This document shows, piece by piece, positions 1 to 7,560 of a stretch of DNA of 64,000 bases; the stretch's first letter is position 1; each line of letters begins with the position of its first letter. The stretch covers positions 6,280,653 to 6,344,652 of the forward strand of contig NZ_LGQW01000015.1 of NCBI RefSeq assembly GCF_003116035.1, in the 5' to 3' direction. The notes under the pieces are model-generated. The model searched no databases and was not told where the DNA came from. It saw nothing but the letters and a program-made list of their open reading frames with translations. A program made the translations under genes and the position numbers. Origin of the DNA: Azospirillum sp. TSH64 (GTDB lineage: Bacteria > Pseudomonadota > Alphaproteobacteria > Azospirillales > Azospirillaceae).

Positions 1-29
1 CCCTGCTCTACCAACTGAGCTACCTGGGC
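1..29 (-). tRNA. tRNA 5' half, probably tRNA-Phe (cut by window edge)
   Basis: The minus strand reads GCCCAGGTAGCTCAGTTGGT and continues AGAGCAGGG. This is the acceptor 5' strand, the D-arm with its GG loop, and the start of the anticodon stem of a bacterial tRNA. The anticodon and 3' half lie outside the window. The GCCCAGG acceptor strand and the position next to yacG match tRNA-Phe(GAA) in many alphaproteobacteria, but the identity is inferred, not read from the anticodon. Confidence 0.8.
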
Positions 30-120
30 ATCTCGGCGCCGCTTGGTGGGTGACCGTTTCGGTCGGTGCGGCGCGTCGTGTGGGGCGCTTTTTAGAGAGG
101 TTCGGACGGGCTGTCCAGAG

Positions 121-139
121 GAAAATTCAAAAAATTTTC
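121..139. repeat. AT-rich inverted repeat between yacG and the tRNA
   Basis: GAAAATT, five bases (CAAAA), then AATTTTC form a 7-bp AT-only dyad in otherwise GC-rich DNA. On the minus strand it lies just after the yacG stop and about 90 bases upstream of the tRNA. It could help end the yacG transcript or serve as an upstream element for the tRNA promoter. The sequence does not decide between these. Confidence 0.3.
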
Positions 140-147
140 GACCCCGC

Positions 148-387
148 TCACAGCCCCTCGTCGGGGTCGGATCCGCCGGGCACATCGGCGGTTTCCGGGC
201 CTTCGATGCGGTAGACTCCGCCCAGCCAGCGCGACAGGTCGATGTCGGCGCAGCGCTTGGAACAGAAGGGGCGGGTGGCCGGCTCGGTCGGGCGGCCGCA
301 GATCGGGCAGTTGGTGCCCGCCTGGGCCTGGGGCTGCGCATGGGGCTGGGAGCGCTGCGGTGCGCCGGGGGAGCGGGAGTCGGTCAA
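148..387 (-). CDS. yacG: DNA gyrase inhibitor YacG, small zinc-binding protein
   Basis: 79 aa. Zinc ligands are visible as Cys27-x2-Cys30 and Cys42-x3-Cys46, followed by the family signature IDLSRWLGGVYRI. YacG in E. coli binds GyrB and blocks DNA binding by gyrase; that role is carried over from the family. The first 25 residues are Gln/Pro-rich and the tail is acidic (DPDEGL), both usual for the family. The gene lies 29 bases after RNase G/E and is probably the last gene of an infA-maf-rng-yacG transcript. Confidence 0.9.
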   Translation of the reverse strand: MTDSRSPGAPQRSQPHAQPQAQAGTNCPICGRPTEPATRPFCSKRCADIDLSRWLGGVYRIEGPETADVPGGSDPDEGL

Positions 388-416
388 GGGAAGGCCTCCG
401 TAACGAACTTAAGCAG

Positions 417-1652
417 TCAGGGCCGCAGCAGGGCCGCCAGCGGCGTGCCGCGGCGGGCCCGGGTCAGTTCGACCAGACCCAGTTTGGACATGCCATAAAC
501 TTGGGTCTGCACCGGGTCGCTTTCCACCGCCTGCGACAGTGCGGCCAGCACACGCTCGGCATCGCCGCGGCTGCGCATGTTGACGAAATCCACCACCACG
601 ATGCCGCCGACATTGCGCAGGCGAAGCTGGCGCGCGATCTCCGCCGCGGCGTCGAGGTTGACGTCCAGGGGGTTGCCGCGCTCCCCGGCATTCACGTCGA
701 CCACCGTCAGCGCCTCCGTCCGCTCGATCACCAGCGAACCGCCGAGCGGCAGCGGCACCCGGACGTCGAGCAACTCGGCAATCGCAGAGTCGAGGTCGCG
801 CAGGTCGAACAGGCGCTGGGCGTCGGTGTGGCCGCCGAGGCGCGGCAGCAGGTCGGGGGCGTGGTGCCCGCACCAGTCGCGCAAGGCCGACAGCAGCGGC
901 CCATCGCCGATCCTGATCCCGCCAGCGGGCGGCGGGTCGTCGACCAGGATGGCGGCCGGGGCGGCCGCCCCTTGCTCGATCAGGGCGCGGGTGGGGGCGT
1001 CGGGGCCGGGATGCAGCAGGCGCGGGGCGGAGCCGGCGCGGGCATCGTCGCGGATGGCGCGCCATTGCAGGTGCAGCGCCTCCGATTCGGCGGCCAGCAG
1101 ATCGTCGGATGCCTGGGCGGCGCCGGCGCGCACGATCCAGCCGGCGCCGGTGGCGAGCTGTTCGATGCGGCGGGCCAGTGCCGTGCGTTCCGGACCGGAG
1201 CCGAGGCGCTTCGACACCGCGATGTCACGGCCGAGCGGGGCATGCACCAGGAACCGGCCGGGCAGGGTGATGTCCATCGTCAGCGACGGACCCTTGGCCC
1301 CGGCGGCGTCGGCCTTCACCTGAACCAGCACCGGCTGGCCGGTGCGCAGCAGCGCGCCGATGGGGGCCGGCTTGGCGCCCGGCCGATTGGCGCGCGGTTG
1401 TGGGGAATCGTCGTCGAGGACGGGGCGGCGCACGTCGGCCGCCGGCAGCAGGCCGGACAGGCTGTTCCCGAGATCGACGAAGGCGCCGTTCAGGCCGGTG
1501 GCGATGCGCTCGACCCGGCCGAGGATGATGGCGCCGAGCAGCGACGGGCGGCCGGCATGGTCGATGTGCAGGTCGGTCAGGCGGCCGTCGGTCAGCACCG
1601 CCGCCCGCGTCAGCGGGCCGTCGCGGTCGACCAGCAGCTCAAGCCTGCTCAT
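417..1652 (-). CDS. Ribonuclease G/E family endoribonuclease
   Basis: 411 aa from the ATG at 1652, where the protein begins MSRLELLVDRDGP. This start overlaps the maf stop by 14 bases; the frame is open further upstream but that part is maf out of frame. An S1-like segment (VDLGNSLSGLLPAADV, then VLVQVKADAAGAKGP) is followed by the catalytic region with LTVVDVNAG and the metal-binding stretch GGIVVVDFVNM. The C-terminal SKLGLVELTRAR is also family-typical. It ends soon after, without the long RNase E scaffold tail or a Zn-link, so it resembles short RNase G. Likely roles are 16S rRNA 5' maturation and mRNA decay in the cytoplasm. Confidence 0.92.
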   Translation of the reverse strand: MSRLELLVDRDGPLTRAAVLTDGRLTDLHIDHAGRPSLLGAIILGRVERIATGLNGAFVDLGNSLSGLLPAADVRRPVLDDDSPQPRANRPGAKPAPIGALLRTGQPVLVQVKADAAGAKGPSLTMDITLPGRFLVHAPLGRDIAVSKRLGSGPERTALARRIEQLATGAGWIVRAGAAQASDDLLAAESEALHLQWRAIRDDARAGSAPRLLHPGPDAPTRALIEQGAAAPAAILVDDPPPAGGIRIGDGPLLSALRDWCGHHAPDLLPRLGGHTDAQRLFDLRDLDSAIAELLDVRVPLPLGGSLVIERTEALTVVDVNAGERGNPLDVNLDAAAEIARQLRLRNVGGIVVVDFVNMRSRGDAERVLAALSQAVESDPVQTQVYGMSKLGLVELTRARRGTPLAALLRP

Positions 1653-2271
1653 CGGTCGGATGGGCGATCGGGGGGTGCGGGAAGCCGGCGCCGTGCAGCA
1701 TGCCGGCGACCTCGTGCAGCGACAGCCCGACGACGTTGCTGTAGGAACCGCCGATCCAGCGCACCAACGCCCCCGCCCGGCCCTGGATGGCATAGCCGCC
1801 GGCCTTGCCCTTCCATTCGCCGGACGCGATGTAGGCGTCGGCTTCCGACCGGTCGAGCACCTTGAAGGTGACGTCGGTGCGGACCAGCCGGTCGATCCGG
1901 CGGTGACCGTCCCCGTCGGGCACCAGCAGCACGATGCCGCCGATCACCCGGTGCCGCCGGCCGGACAGCAGGGACAGGCAGCGTCGTGCCTCCTCCTCCC
2001 GTTCGGCCTTGGGCAGGATGCGGCGGCCGCAGGCGACCACGGTGTCGGCGGCGAGAATCCACGAATCGGGATGGCGCGCGGCGACGCACGACGCCTTCTC
2101 CGCCGCCAGACGCAGGGCGTGCTGGGGCGGGAGTTCGTCGCGCAGCGGCGTTTCGTCGAGATCGGCGGGATCGACCGCGTCAGGCACGATGCCGATCTGG
2201 CGCAGCAGGTCGAGCCGGCGGGGCGAGGCCGAAGCCAGCACCAGCCGGGGCGCCTTGGACGGGATCGTCAC
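1639..2271 (-). CDS. maf: Maf-family nucleoside triphosphate pyrophosphatase
   Basis: 210 aa. The N-terminal RLVLASASPRRLDLLRQIG is the Maf signature, and the acidic DPADLDE and ILAADTVV stretches follow in family order. Maf enzymes hydrolyse non-canonical or modified NTPs (dTTP/UTP or m7GTP, depending on subfamily) to monophosphates and are thought to clean the nucleotide pool. The subfamily cannot be fixed by eye. It lies 25 bases after infA and overlaps RNase G/E by 14 bases, consistent with one transcript. Confidence 0.92.
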   Translation of the reverse strand: MTIPSKAPRLVLASASPRRLDLLRQIGIVPDAVDPADLDETPLRDELPPQHALRLAAEKASCVAARHPDSWILAADTVVACGRRILPKAEREEEARRCLSLLSGRRHRVIGGIVLLVPDGDGHRRIDRLVRTDVTFKVLDRSEADAYIASGEWKGKAGGYAIQGRAGALVRWIGGSYSNVVGLSLHEVAGMLHGAGFPHPPIAHPTDEQA

Positions 2272-2296
2272 GGGGAACCGCGATGCAGCAAGGATG

Positions 2297-2515
2297 CTAC
2301 TTGAACCGGAAGGTGATGCGGCCCTTGGTCAGATCGTACGGCGTCATTTCCACATTGACGCGGTCGCCCGCCAGGACGCGAATCCGGTTCTTACGCATCT
2401 TGCCGGAGGTGTGCGCCAGAACCTCGTGATCGTTGTCGAGCTTCACCCGGAACATCGCGTTCGGAAGCAATTCGACGACGGTCCCGGAAAACTCGATCAG
2501 ATCTTCCTTTGCCAT
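2297..2515 (-). CDS. infA: Translation initiation factor IF-1
   Basis: 72 aa, full length, one S1/OB-fold domain. It begins MAKEDLIEFSGTVVELLPNA and ends PYDLTKGRITFRFK, almost the textbook IF-1 sequence. IF-1 binds the 30S A site and helps select the initiator tRNA. It heads the infA-maf-rng-yacG group. A sigma70-like promoter lies just upstream (2550-2579). Confidence 0.98.
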   Translation of the reverse strand: MAKEDLIEFSGTVVELLPNAMFRVKLDNDHEVLAHTSGKMRKNRIRVLAGDRVNVEMTPYDLTKGRITFRFK

Positions 2516-2549
2516 AGGCCCTTATGTCCGTCCTAATAGTTTCGCGGCA

Positions 2550-2579
2550 ATAACTGACCTTCCAAGGCCGCCGGGTCAA
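2550..2579 (-). promoter_or_regulatory. Candidate promoter for infA
   Basis: On the minus strand TTGACC (2579-2574) is followed after 18 bases by AGTTAT (2555-2550), 34 bases before the infA start codon. The -35 is good and the -10 is weak. This is a reading by eye only. Confidence 0.35.
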
Positions 2580-2620
2580 GGGGGATTCCCACCTCCGATG
2601 CGTTCGGCCGCAGCCATTCG

Positions 2621-2637
2621 CGCGGGGCAGCCCCGCG
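2621..2637. terminator. GC-rich dyad after the transglycosylase gene
   Basis: CGCGGGGC-A-GCCCCGCG is a perfect 8-bp inverted repeat, 36 bases beyond the stop of the minus-strand gene that ends at 2673. There is no T-run, so it is at best a non-classical terminator or an RNA 3' stabiliser. Confidence 0.3.
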
Positions 2638-2672
2638 TTGCGTGCCGGAAATGCCCCGTGACCCCCGCCGCG

Positions 2673-3851
2673 TCAGACCGACTGGTAGGGGTTGAGTGGC
2701 GATGCACCGCCTTCTTCCAGGCGGCGCGGCTGGTCCATCGCCTTGCCGATCGCCGCGAACATCTCGCGCTGGTCGATCTCCATGCGGCGGGTCAGGCGGC
2801 CGACGGTTTCCGCCGCACTGAGCGCACGGCCGCTGGATCTGTCGTGGAACAGGTTGTGATTCGCCTTCGCAGCACTGGGCAACAGGTCGGCGGCGACCGC
2901 GCCCGGTGTCGATTCGGCGGCTCGGATCAGCTTCGCCGCCCCGCCGGAGCCCAGAACATAGGCCATGCGGCTTTCCGATTCGCTGGCCGGGCGGCCCAGC
3001 CGCTTCTCCAGCGCCTCGCGCCCCTCGGCCAGATAGCGGGCGGCCATGCCGGCCGACAGGTCGACGTCGTGGCGAAGCTCCAGGATCTGGCGGCGGATCG
3101 CCGGATCCTTGACGCTGGACACCCCGTTGCGGACCTGGATGTGCGACGCCAGCTCGCCCTGGCCATAGGCGGCGCCATGGCGGCGGAACAGGTCGAGCCA
3201 AGTCGATTCGAGAAACTGGAACGGGCCGGCGGCCGAGCTGCGGCTGTTCTTCGCCGCACTGTCCAGCCCGCTCTCCTGGGTCGCCTGGGCGAGGATGGCG
3301 GTGAAGCTGTGGCCCGACAGGCCGGCGACCTGCTGCGAGGCGACCAGCACCCGCGTGGCGGTCGGATCCTCGGCCGCAACGGCCTTCACCGCCTCCGCCA
3401 CCTTGGCGGAGCTTGGGGCCGGTGAAGTCTGCGCCGGTGCCGCCGGCTTCAGACCGGGCAGGGGCGCGCGCGGCGCTGCGGTCTCCGCGGACGTGGAGTC
3501 GGAGGCCATCAGGACCGGCGCTTCGGGCTTTGCGGCGGGAACCGGCACCGTGCTGCCGTCGGCGAGGCGGATGGGGGTGACCGGCTTGGCCGCGGGCAGG
3601 GGAACCTGGGTCCCGTCGCCCAGCAGGATCGGGGCCGGCGGCTTTGAAGTCGGCAGGGGGGCGGCCGGCAATGGCGGGGTCTTCTGACCGTTCGCCGGCC
3701 GGCCGACCGGCACGGTCCCGGCACCAGTCCGGGTGGACTGGACCAGCGTGTCGCGGAAGGACGGCTCGCCGACGCTGCCGTCGGTGAGCACGGGGGAGGC
3801 GTCGGGCTTGCGCTCCGGAACGGGGGCGAGAGGGGGCTGCGCAACCTTCAT
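2673..3851 (-). CDS. Lytic-transglycosylase-like (SLT-fold) protein with proline-rich N-terminus
   Basis: 392 aa from the ATG at 3851; a GTG three codons earlier is less likely. Residues 1 to about 165 are low complexity with imperfect repeats of the type KPPAPILLGDGTQVPLPAA and KPVTPIRLADGSTVPVPAA. The C-terminal half carries AILAQATQESGLD (probable catalytic Glu near residue 195), then SSAAGPFQFLESTWL, as in SLT-type transglycosylases that cleave peptidoglycan glycan strands. No clear signal peptide is seen, so export or cargo status is open. Its neighbours do not explain its job. It sits between the conserved infA group and a histidine kinase. Confidence 0.7.
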   Translation of the reverse strand: MKVAQPPLAPVPERKPDASPVLTDGSVGEPSFRDTLVQSTRTGAGTVPVGRPANGQKTPPLPAAPLPTSKPPAPILLGDGTQVPLPAAKPVTPIRLADGSTVPVPAAKPEAPVLMASDSTSAETAAPRAPLPGLKPAAPAQTSPAPSSAKVAEAVKAVAAEDPTATRVLVASQQVAGLSGHSFTAILAQATQESGLDSAAKNSRSSAAGPFQFLESTWLDLFRRHGAAYGQGELASHIQVRNGVSSVKDPAIRRQILELRHDVDLSAGMAARYLAEGREALEKRLGRPASESESRMAYVLGSGGAAKLIRAAESTPGAVAADLLPSAAKANHNLFHDRSSGRALSAAETVGRLTRRMEIDQREMFAAIGKAMDQPRRLEEGGASPLNPYQSV

Positions 3852-3905
3852 GGCACACACTTCGCTACGGACCGGCCGAGCCTGCCGGGAGAAAGCCCCG
3901 TCTTT

Positions 3906-3930
3906 CCATGCCCCACGAGCGTGGGCATGG
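3906..3930. terminator. Hairpin after the hybrid kinase gene
   Basis: CCATGCCC(C)AC, loop GAGC, GTGGGCATGG forms a 10-bp stem with one bulged C. It lies 34 bases past the stop of the minus-strand kinase gene and upstream of the transglycosylase gene. There is no T-tract on either strand, so termination is possible but unproven. Confidence 0.35.
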
Positions 3931-3963
3931 CCGGACGGATGCAGGCACTATAGCACCGACTCG

Positions 3964-6339
3964 TCAGCGATGTGCGATCAACTGTGGGCGCGGGGCGTCG
4001 TCCCCGGCCTCATCCCCGCCGGGGAACGGATGGCCGGCCAGCGGATCATCAGGCAGCGGATCGTCGGGCAGCGGATCATCGGGATGCGCGACGCGCGCCC
4101 AGCGGCCGATGGCGGCCAGCAGCTTGGATTTTTCCAGCGGTTTGGCCAGATGGGCGTTCATGCCGGCCTGCAGGCAGCGTTCGACCTCGATCTGCATCAC
4201 GCCGGCGGTCAGGGCGAGAATCGGGATGCGGCTCACCGGGCCGGGCAGGGCGCGGATGCGGCGGGTGGCCTCCAGCCCGTCCATCACCGGCATCTGCACG
4301 TCCATCAGCACGAGGTCGTAAGGCTGCTCCTGCACCGTGGCCACCGCGGCGGCGCCGTCGTCCACCGCGTCGACCCGATGGCCGGCCCTGGTCAGCATGG
4401 TCACCGCCAGATCGCGGTTCATCGCCAGATCCTCCGCCAGCAGGATGCGGGCGCTGGCGACGCCGGACTCGAGAGGGGACAGGATGGCGCTGTCGGGCTG
4501 GATCGCGGCGCTGCCGGCGGGCAGCAGAGGCAGCGAGAACCAGAAGGTGCTGCCGGTGCCGAGCTGGCTTTCCATGCCGATCTCCCCGCCCATCAGCTCC
4601 ACCAGCCGGCGGCAGATCGCCAGCCCCAGCCCGGTGCCGCCGCGCCCGCGCTCCAGCTGGGTGAAGCGCTGGAACAGGTCGCGCTGCCGTTCGGGGGCGA
4701 TGCCGATCCCGCTGTCGGTGACGGTGAAGGTGCAGATGCGGCCGCCGCCCTTGCTGCCGTCCTCGATCGCCTTCACCGTCAGGCGGACCGAACCGCGGTC
4801 GGTGAACTTCACCGCGTTGCTCAGCAGGTTCAGCAGGAGCTGGCGCAGCCGGTCGGGGTCGCCCATGACGAAGCCGCGGGCGGTGGCCGAGATGCCGGTC
4901 TGCAGCTCCAGCCCCTTCTGTTCCGCGGCCAGCCGGACGATGGCGACGCAGCGGTCGGCCAGATCGTCCAGCCGGAAGGGCACGCTGACCAGGTCGAGCC
5001 GCCCCGCCTCCAGCTTCGACAGGTCGAGCACGTCGTTGATGACGGTCAGCAGCGACCGTCCGGCATCCCGCACCTGCGAGGCGTAGCGCCGCTGTTCGGC
5101 GGTCAGCGGGGTTTCCAGCAGCATTTCCGCGAACCCGATCACGCCGTTCATCGGCGTGCGGATCTCGTGGCTCATGGTGGCGAGGAATTCCTCCTTGGCG
5201 CGGCTGCCGGCCCGCGCCTCCTCCATGGCGGAGCGCAGCTCCTGCTCGCGCTGCTTCAGGCGGCGCGACATGTTGTTGAAGGCATGGGAGACGACGCGGA
5301 ATTCGTGGGGGGCGCGGTCCGCCTCGATCACGGTGCCGCCGCCGCCGTCGCCGATGCGGGTGGCCGCGGTGCCGAGTTCCCACACCCAGCGCAGGACCGA
5401 GGCGCGCAGCAGCACCCAAAGGGCGGTGACGCTGACCAGCGCCGCGATGGCGAGCAGGCCCAGGCTCTGCCACAGGTCGCGCCGGGCCTCCGCCAGGATC
5501 GGCCCGGTCGGCATGCCGACGGCGAAGACGGTGTCGGTCTCGTCCGAATGGCGGAAGGCCCACAGCCGGCCACGGCCGTCGGCGCTTTCCGCATCCAGCG
5601 TGCCGTCCTTCTCCTTCAGCATCTGCCGGATATGCGGCATGTTGCCGATGTTGCGGTTCAGCCAGCCCTCAGGATCGGGCTGGCGGGCGACGATCACGCC
5701 GTGGCGGTCCAGCACCATGACGCGGGCGTCCGGCTGCTTCATCACCTTCACCAGATCGGTCAGCCAGGTGAGGTCGACCGCCACGCCCATGACGCGGACG
5801 ATCCGCCCATCCTCGATGATCGGGCTGGCGACGATGATCAGCGGCTTCAGCGAGCGCTTGCCGATGATGAAATCGCTGACCACCCAGCTTCTGGTGTCCA
5901 GCACGCGCTGGAAATATTCGCGTTCCCGCAGGGTGATGCCGGCACCGGGGCCGGTGGTGTCGCAGATGATGTTGCCGTCGGCGTCGGTCAGCCAGACGCC
6001 GGTGGTCCAGCGGTGCTGGCGCGGCATCGGCGCCAGGGTGGCGACGCAGGCGTCGGTGTGGTCCATCGTCGCGTTGCGGATGGCGGGCACCAGCGACAGC
6101 ACGCCAAGCAGGTTGCGCGCCTCGCCGATCAGGTCGTGCTGGCGCTCCACCCCGTCGTCGGCCAGATGCTGCACCAGCTCTCGCGCCGCGTCGATGTGGT
6201 CGTCGAGCTGCTGGTCGGCGAGATAGAGCGTCCCCCCCAGCGGCAGCGCCAGCGAGGCCAGCACCACGCCCATCAGGCGGGCGCGCAGGCTGCGCGGGCT
6301 GAAGGCGCGGAGCAGGCGGTGCATCGGACCTGCGGGCAT
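3964..6339 (-). CDS. Membrane hybrid sensor histidine kinase with C-terminal receiver
   Basis: 791 aa. Domains in order: an N-terminal membrane segment (about 20-42); a large periplasmic dCache-like sensor (about 45-300) with ATMDHTDACVATL and the typical FIIGKRSLKPLIIVASPI strand; a second membrane segment (about 305-325); a HAMP-like linker; HisKA with the phosphoacceptor His in ATMSHEIRTPMNGVIGFAEM; HATPase with LLNLLSNAVKFTDRG, a DSGIGI box and RGGTGLGLAI; and a receiver with LMDVQMPVMDG. It should autophosphorylate and pass phosphate to its own receiver, with an Hpt protein elsewhere as next carrier. The ligand is unknown. The tail has three tandem DDPLP/DDPLA units. No partner regulator is adjacent. 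Confidence 0.9.
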   Translation of the reverse strand: MPAGPMHRLLRAFSPRSLRARLMGVVLASLALPLGGTLYLADQQLDDHIDAARELVQHLADDGVERQHDLIGEARNLLGVLSLVPAIRNATMDHTDACVATLAPMPRQHRWTTGVWLTDADGNIICDTTGPGAGITLREREYFQRVLDTRSWVVSDFIIGKRSLKPLIIVASPIIEDGRIVRVMGVAVDLTWLTDLVKVMKQPDARVMVLDRHGVIVARQPDPEGWLNRNIGNMPHIRQMLKEKDGTLDAESADGRGRLWAFRHSDETDTVFAVGMPTGPILAEARRDLWQSLGLLAIAALVSVTALWVLLRASVLRWVWELGTAATRIGDGGGGTVIEADRAPHEFRVVSHAFNNMSRRLKQREQELRSAMEEARAGSRAKEEFLATMSHEIRTPMNGVIGFAEMLLETPLTAEQRRYASQVRDAGRSLLTVINDVLDLSKLEAGRLDLVSVPFRLDDLADRCVAIVRLAAEQKGLELQTGISATARGFVMGDPDRLRQLLLNLLSNAVKFTDRGSVRLTVKAIEDGSKGGGRICTFTVTDSGIGIAPERQRDLFQRFTQLERGRGGTGLGLAICRRLVELMGGEIGMESQLGTGSTFWFSLPLLPAGSAAIQPDSAILSPLESGVASARILLAEDLAMNRDLAVTMLTRAGHRVDAVDDGAAAVATVQEQPYDLVLMDVQMPVMDGLEATRRIRALPGPVSRIPILALTAGVMQIEVERCLQAGMNAHLAKPLEKSKLLAAIGRWARVAHPDDPLPDDPLPDDPLAGHPFPGGDEAGDDAPRPQLIAHR

Positions 6340-6556
6340 GGATGACGGCTCTCCGCGGGAATGTTCGTCTACGCCCCCCGAGCCTAAGGCGGCTCAGGGT
6401 GCGTTGCGATGACACAGCTCAATAGCACTGGCGGGGACGCGAAGTGAACACGGAGCCGCGCAAAAAGTTGCAGAATACCAAATTTATTACCGACCATGCC
6501 GTGTGGTGGGCGATTGGGAGGAGGCGATTGGACGGGGCGAGCGGACGGGGTGACCG

Positions 6557-7024
6557 TCAGACGGTCGGCCCGCGGGACAGCGGGAAGCGCTGCTTCATCT
6601 TGGCCATCAGGCCGTCGCGGACCTGGCGGTAGGCTTCCAGCATGGCGTCGCGGGTGCCGTCGACCAGGGTGGGGTCGAAGGTGTTCCAGAACTCCACGTC
6701 GCAAGCCATGGTGCGCGTCATCTCGATGGCGCGGTGCTGTGCCTCCGGCGACAGCGAGACGATCAGGTCGAAGTTGGTGTCCTCCAGATCCTCGAAGGTG
6801 CGGCAGCGGTGCTTGGACAGGTCGATGCCGATCTCCTCCATCACCGCGACGGCGAAGGGATCGACCTCGTCGCCCTCGCGGACGCCGACGGAATCCACAT
6901 AGACCCGCGTGCCGTGGTAATGGCGCATCATCGCCGCCGCCATCGGCGAACGGATCATGTTGTAGGTACAGGCGAACAATACGCTCGTGACCGGCAGAGG
7001 GGTGAGGACCGGGGTCGCCGCCAT
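6557..7024 (-). CDS. Low-molecular-weight protein tyrosine phosphatase family protein
   Basis: 155 aa. The P-loop CTYNMIRS (Cys19 to Arg25, the C-x5-R motif) follows the first strand SVLFA, and FWNTFDP near residue 112 supplies the likely general-acid Asp. The family covers phosphotyrosine phosphatases and arsenate reductases. No ars genes are nearby, so phosphatase is the safer name. It is 16 bases downstream of the UPF0262 gene, and this pairing after hisD is common in alphaproteobacteria, so it probably belongs to the hisGD transcript. Confidence 0.85.
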   Translation of the reverse strand: MAATPVLTPLPVTSVLFACTYNMIRSPMAAAMMRHYHGTRVYVDSVGVREGDEVDPFAVAVMEEIGIDLSKHRCRTFEDLEDTNFDLIVSLSPEAQHRAIEMTRTMACDVEFWNTFDPTLVDGTRDAMLEAYRQVRDGLMAKMKQRFPLSRGPTV

Positions 7025-7040
7025 GGCCTTGCCCGGTCCG

Positions 7041-7523
7041 TCAGCCGCGAATGTGCAGGACGCAGATCAGCGTGAACAGCCGGCGCGCGGTCTGCAGGTC
7101 CATCTCCACCTTGCCGGCCAGCCGTTCGCGCAGCATCTCGGACCCCTCGTTGTGCAGGCCGCGGCGGCCCATGTCGATGGCTTCGATCTGCGACGGCGTC
7201 GACCGCTTGATGGCGGCGTAATAGCTCTCGCAGATCAGGAAATAGTCGCGGACGATCGACCGGAAGCCGGTGATCGGCAGCATCAGCCGGTCGAGTTCGC
7301 TGTTGTCCTCGCGCCGGACGTCGAAGACCAGCCGGTTGTCCTCGATCGACAGATGCAGGTGGTACGGCCCGTCCTCCGCGAACTCGCAGGGGCAGAACTC
7401 GTTGTCCTCCAGCAGGTCGAAGATGGCGACGGCGCGCTCATGCTCGACCTCCGGCTTGTGGCGGACGACACTCCGCTCGTCGAGCGTCACATGGGTGATG
7501 CGCCGCTTGCTTTTCGTCGTCAC
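7041..7523 (-). CDS. UPF0262 family protein
   Basis: 160 aa. Recognised from the family N-terminus KRRITHVTLDERSVVRHKPEVEHERAVAIFDLLEDN and the core PYHLHLSIEDNRLVFDVR. The family is nearly confined to alphaproteobacteria and has no established function. It sits 37 bases after hisD and before the small phosphatase, the usual context. It is cytosolic, with no signal or membrane segment. Confidence 0.88.
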   Translation of the reverse strand: MTTKSKRRITHVTLDERSVVRHKPEVEHERAVAIFDLLEDNEFCPCEFAEDGPYHLHLSIEDNRLVFDVRREDNSELDRLMLPITGFRSIVRDYFLICESYYAAIKRSTPSQIEAIDMGRRGLHNEGSEMLRERLAGKVEMDLQTARRLFTLICVLHIRG

Positions 7524-7560
7524 GCCCCGCCTCCCCCGCAGTCTTCAGTCTTTGTAGAAC

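Noticed and set aside
3733..6345. 870-aa plus-strand ORF opposite the hybrid histidine kinase
   Set aside because: Composition is His/Gln/Arg/Gly-rich with no domain, and it mirrors the kinase gene in the opposite frame; a shadow of high third-position GC.
6552..6566. GACCGT-CAG-ACGGTC dyad as terminator of the phosphatase gene
   Set aside because: Only a 6-bp stem, overlaps the stop codon and has no T-run; no better than chance in this GC-rich DNA.
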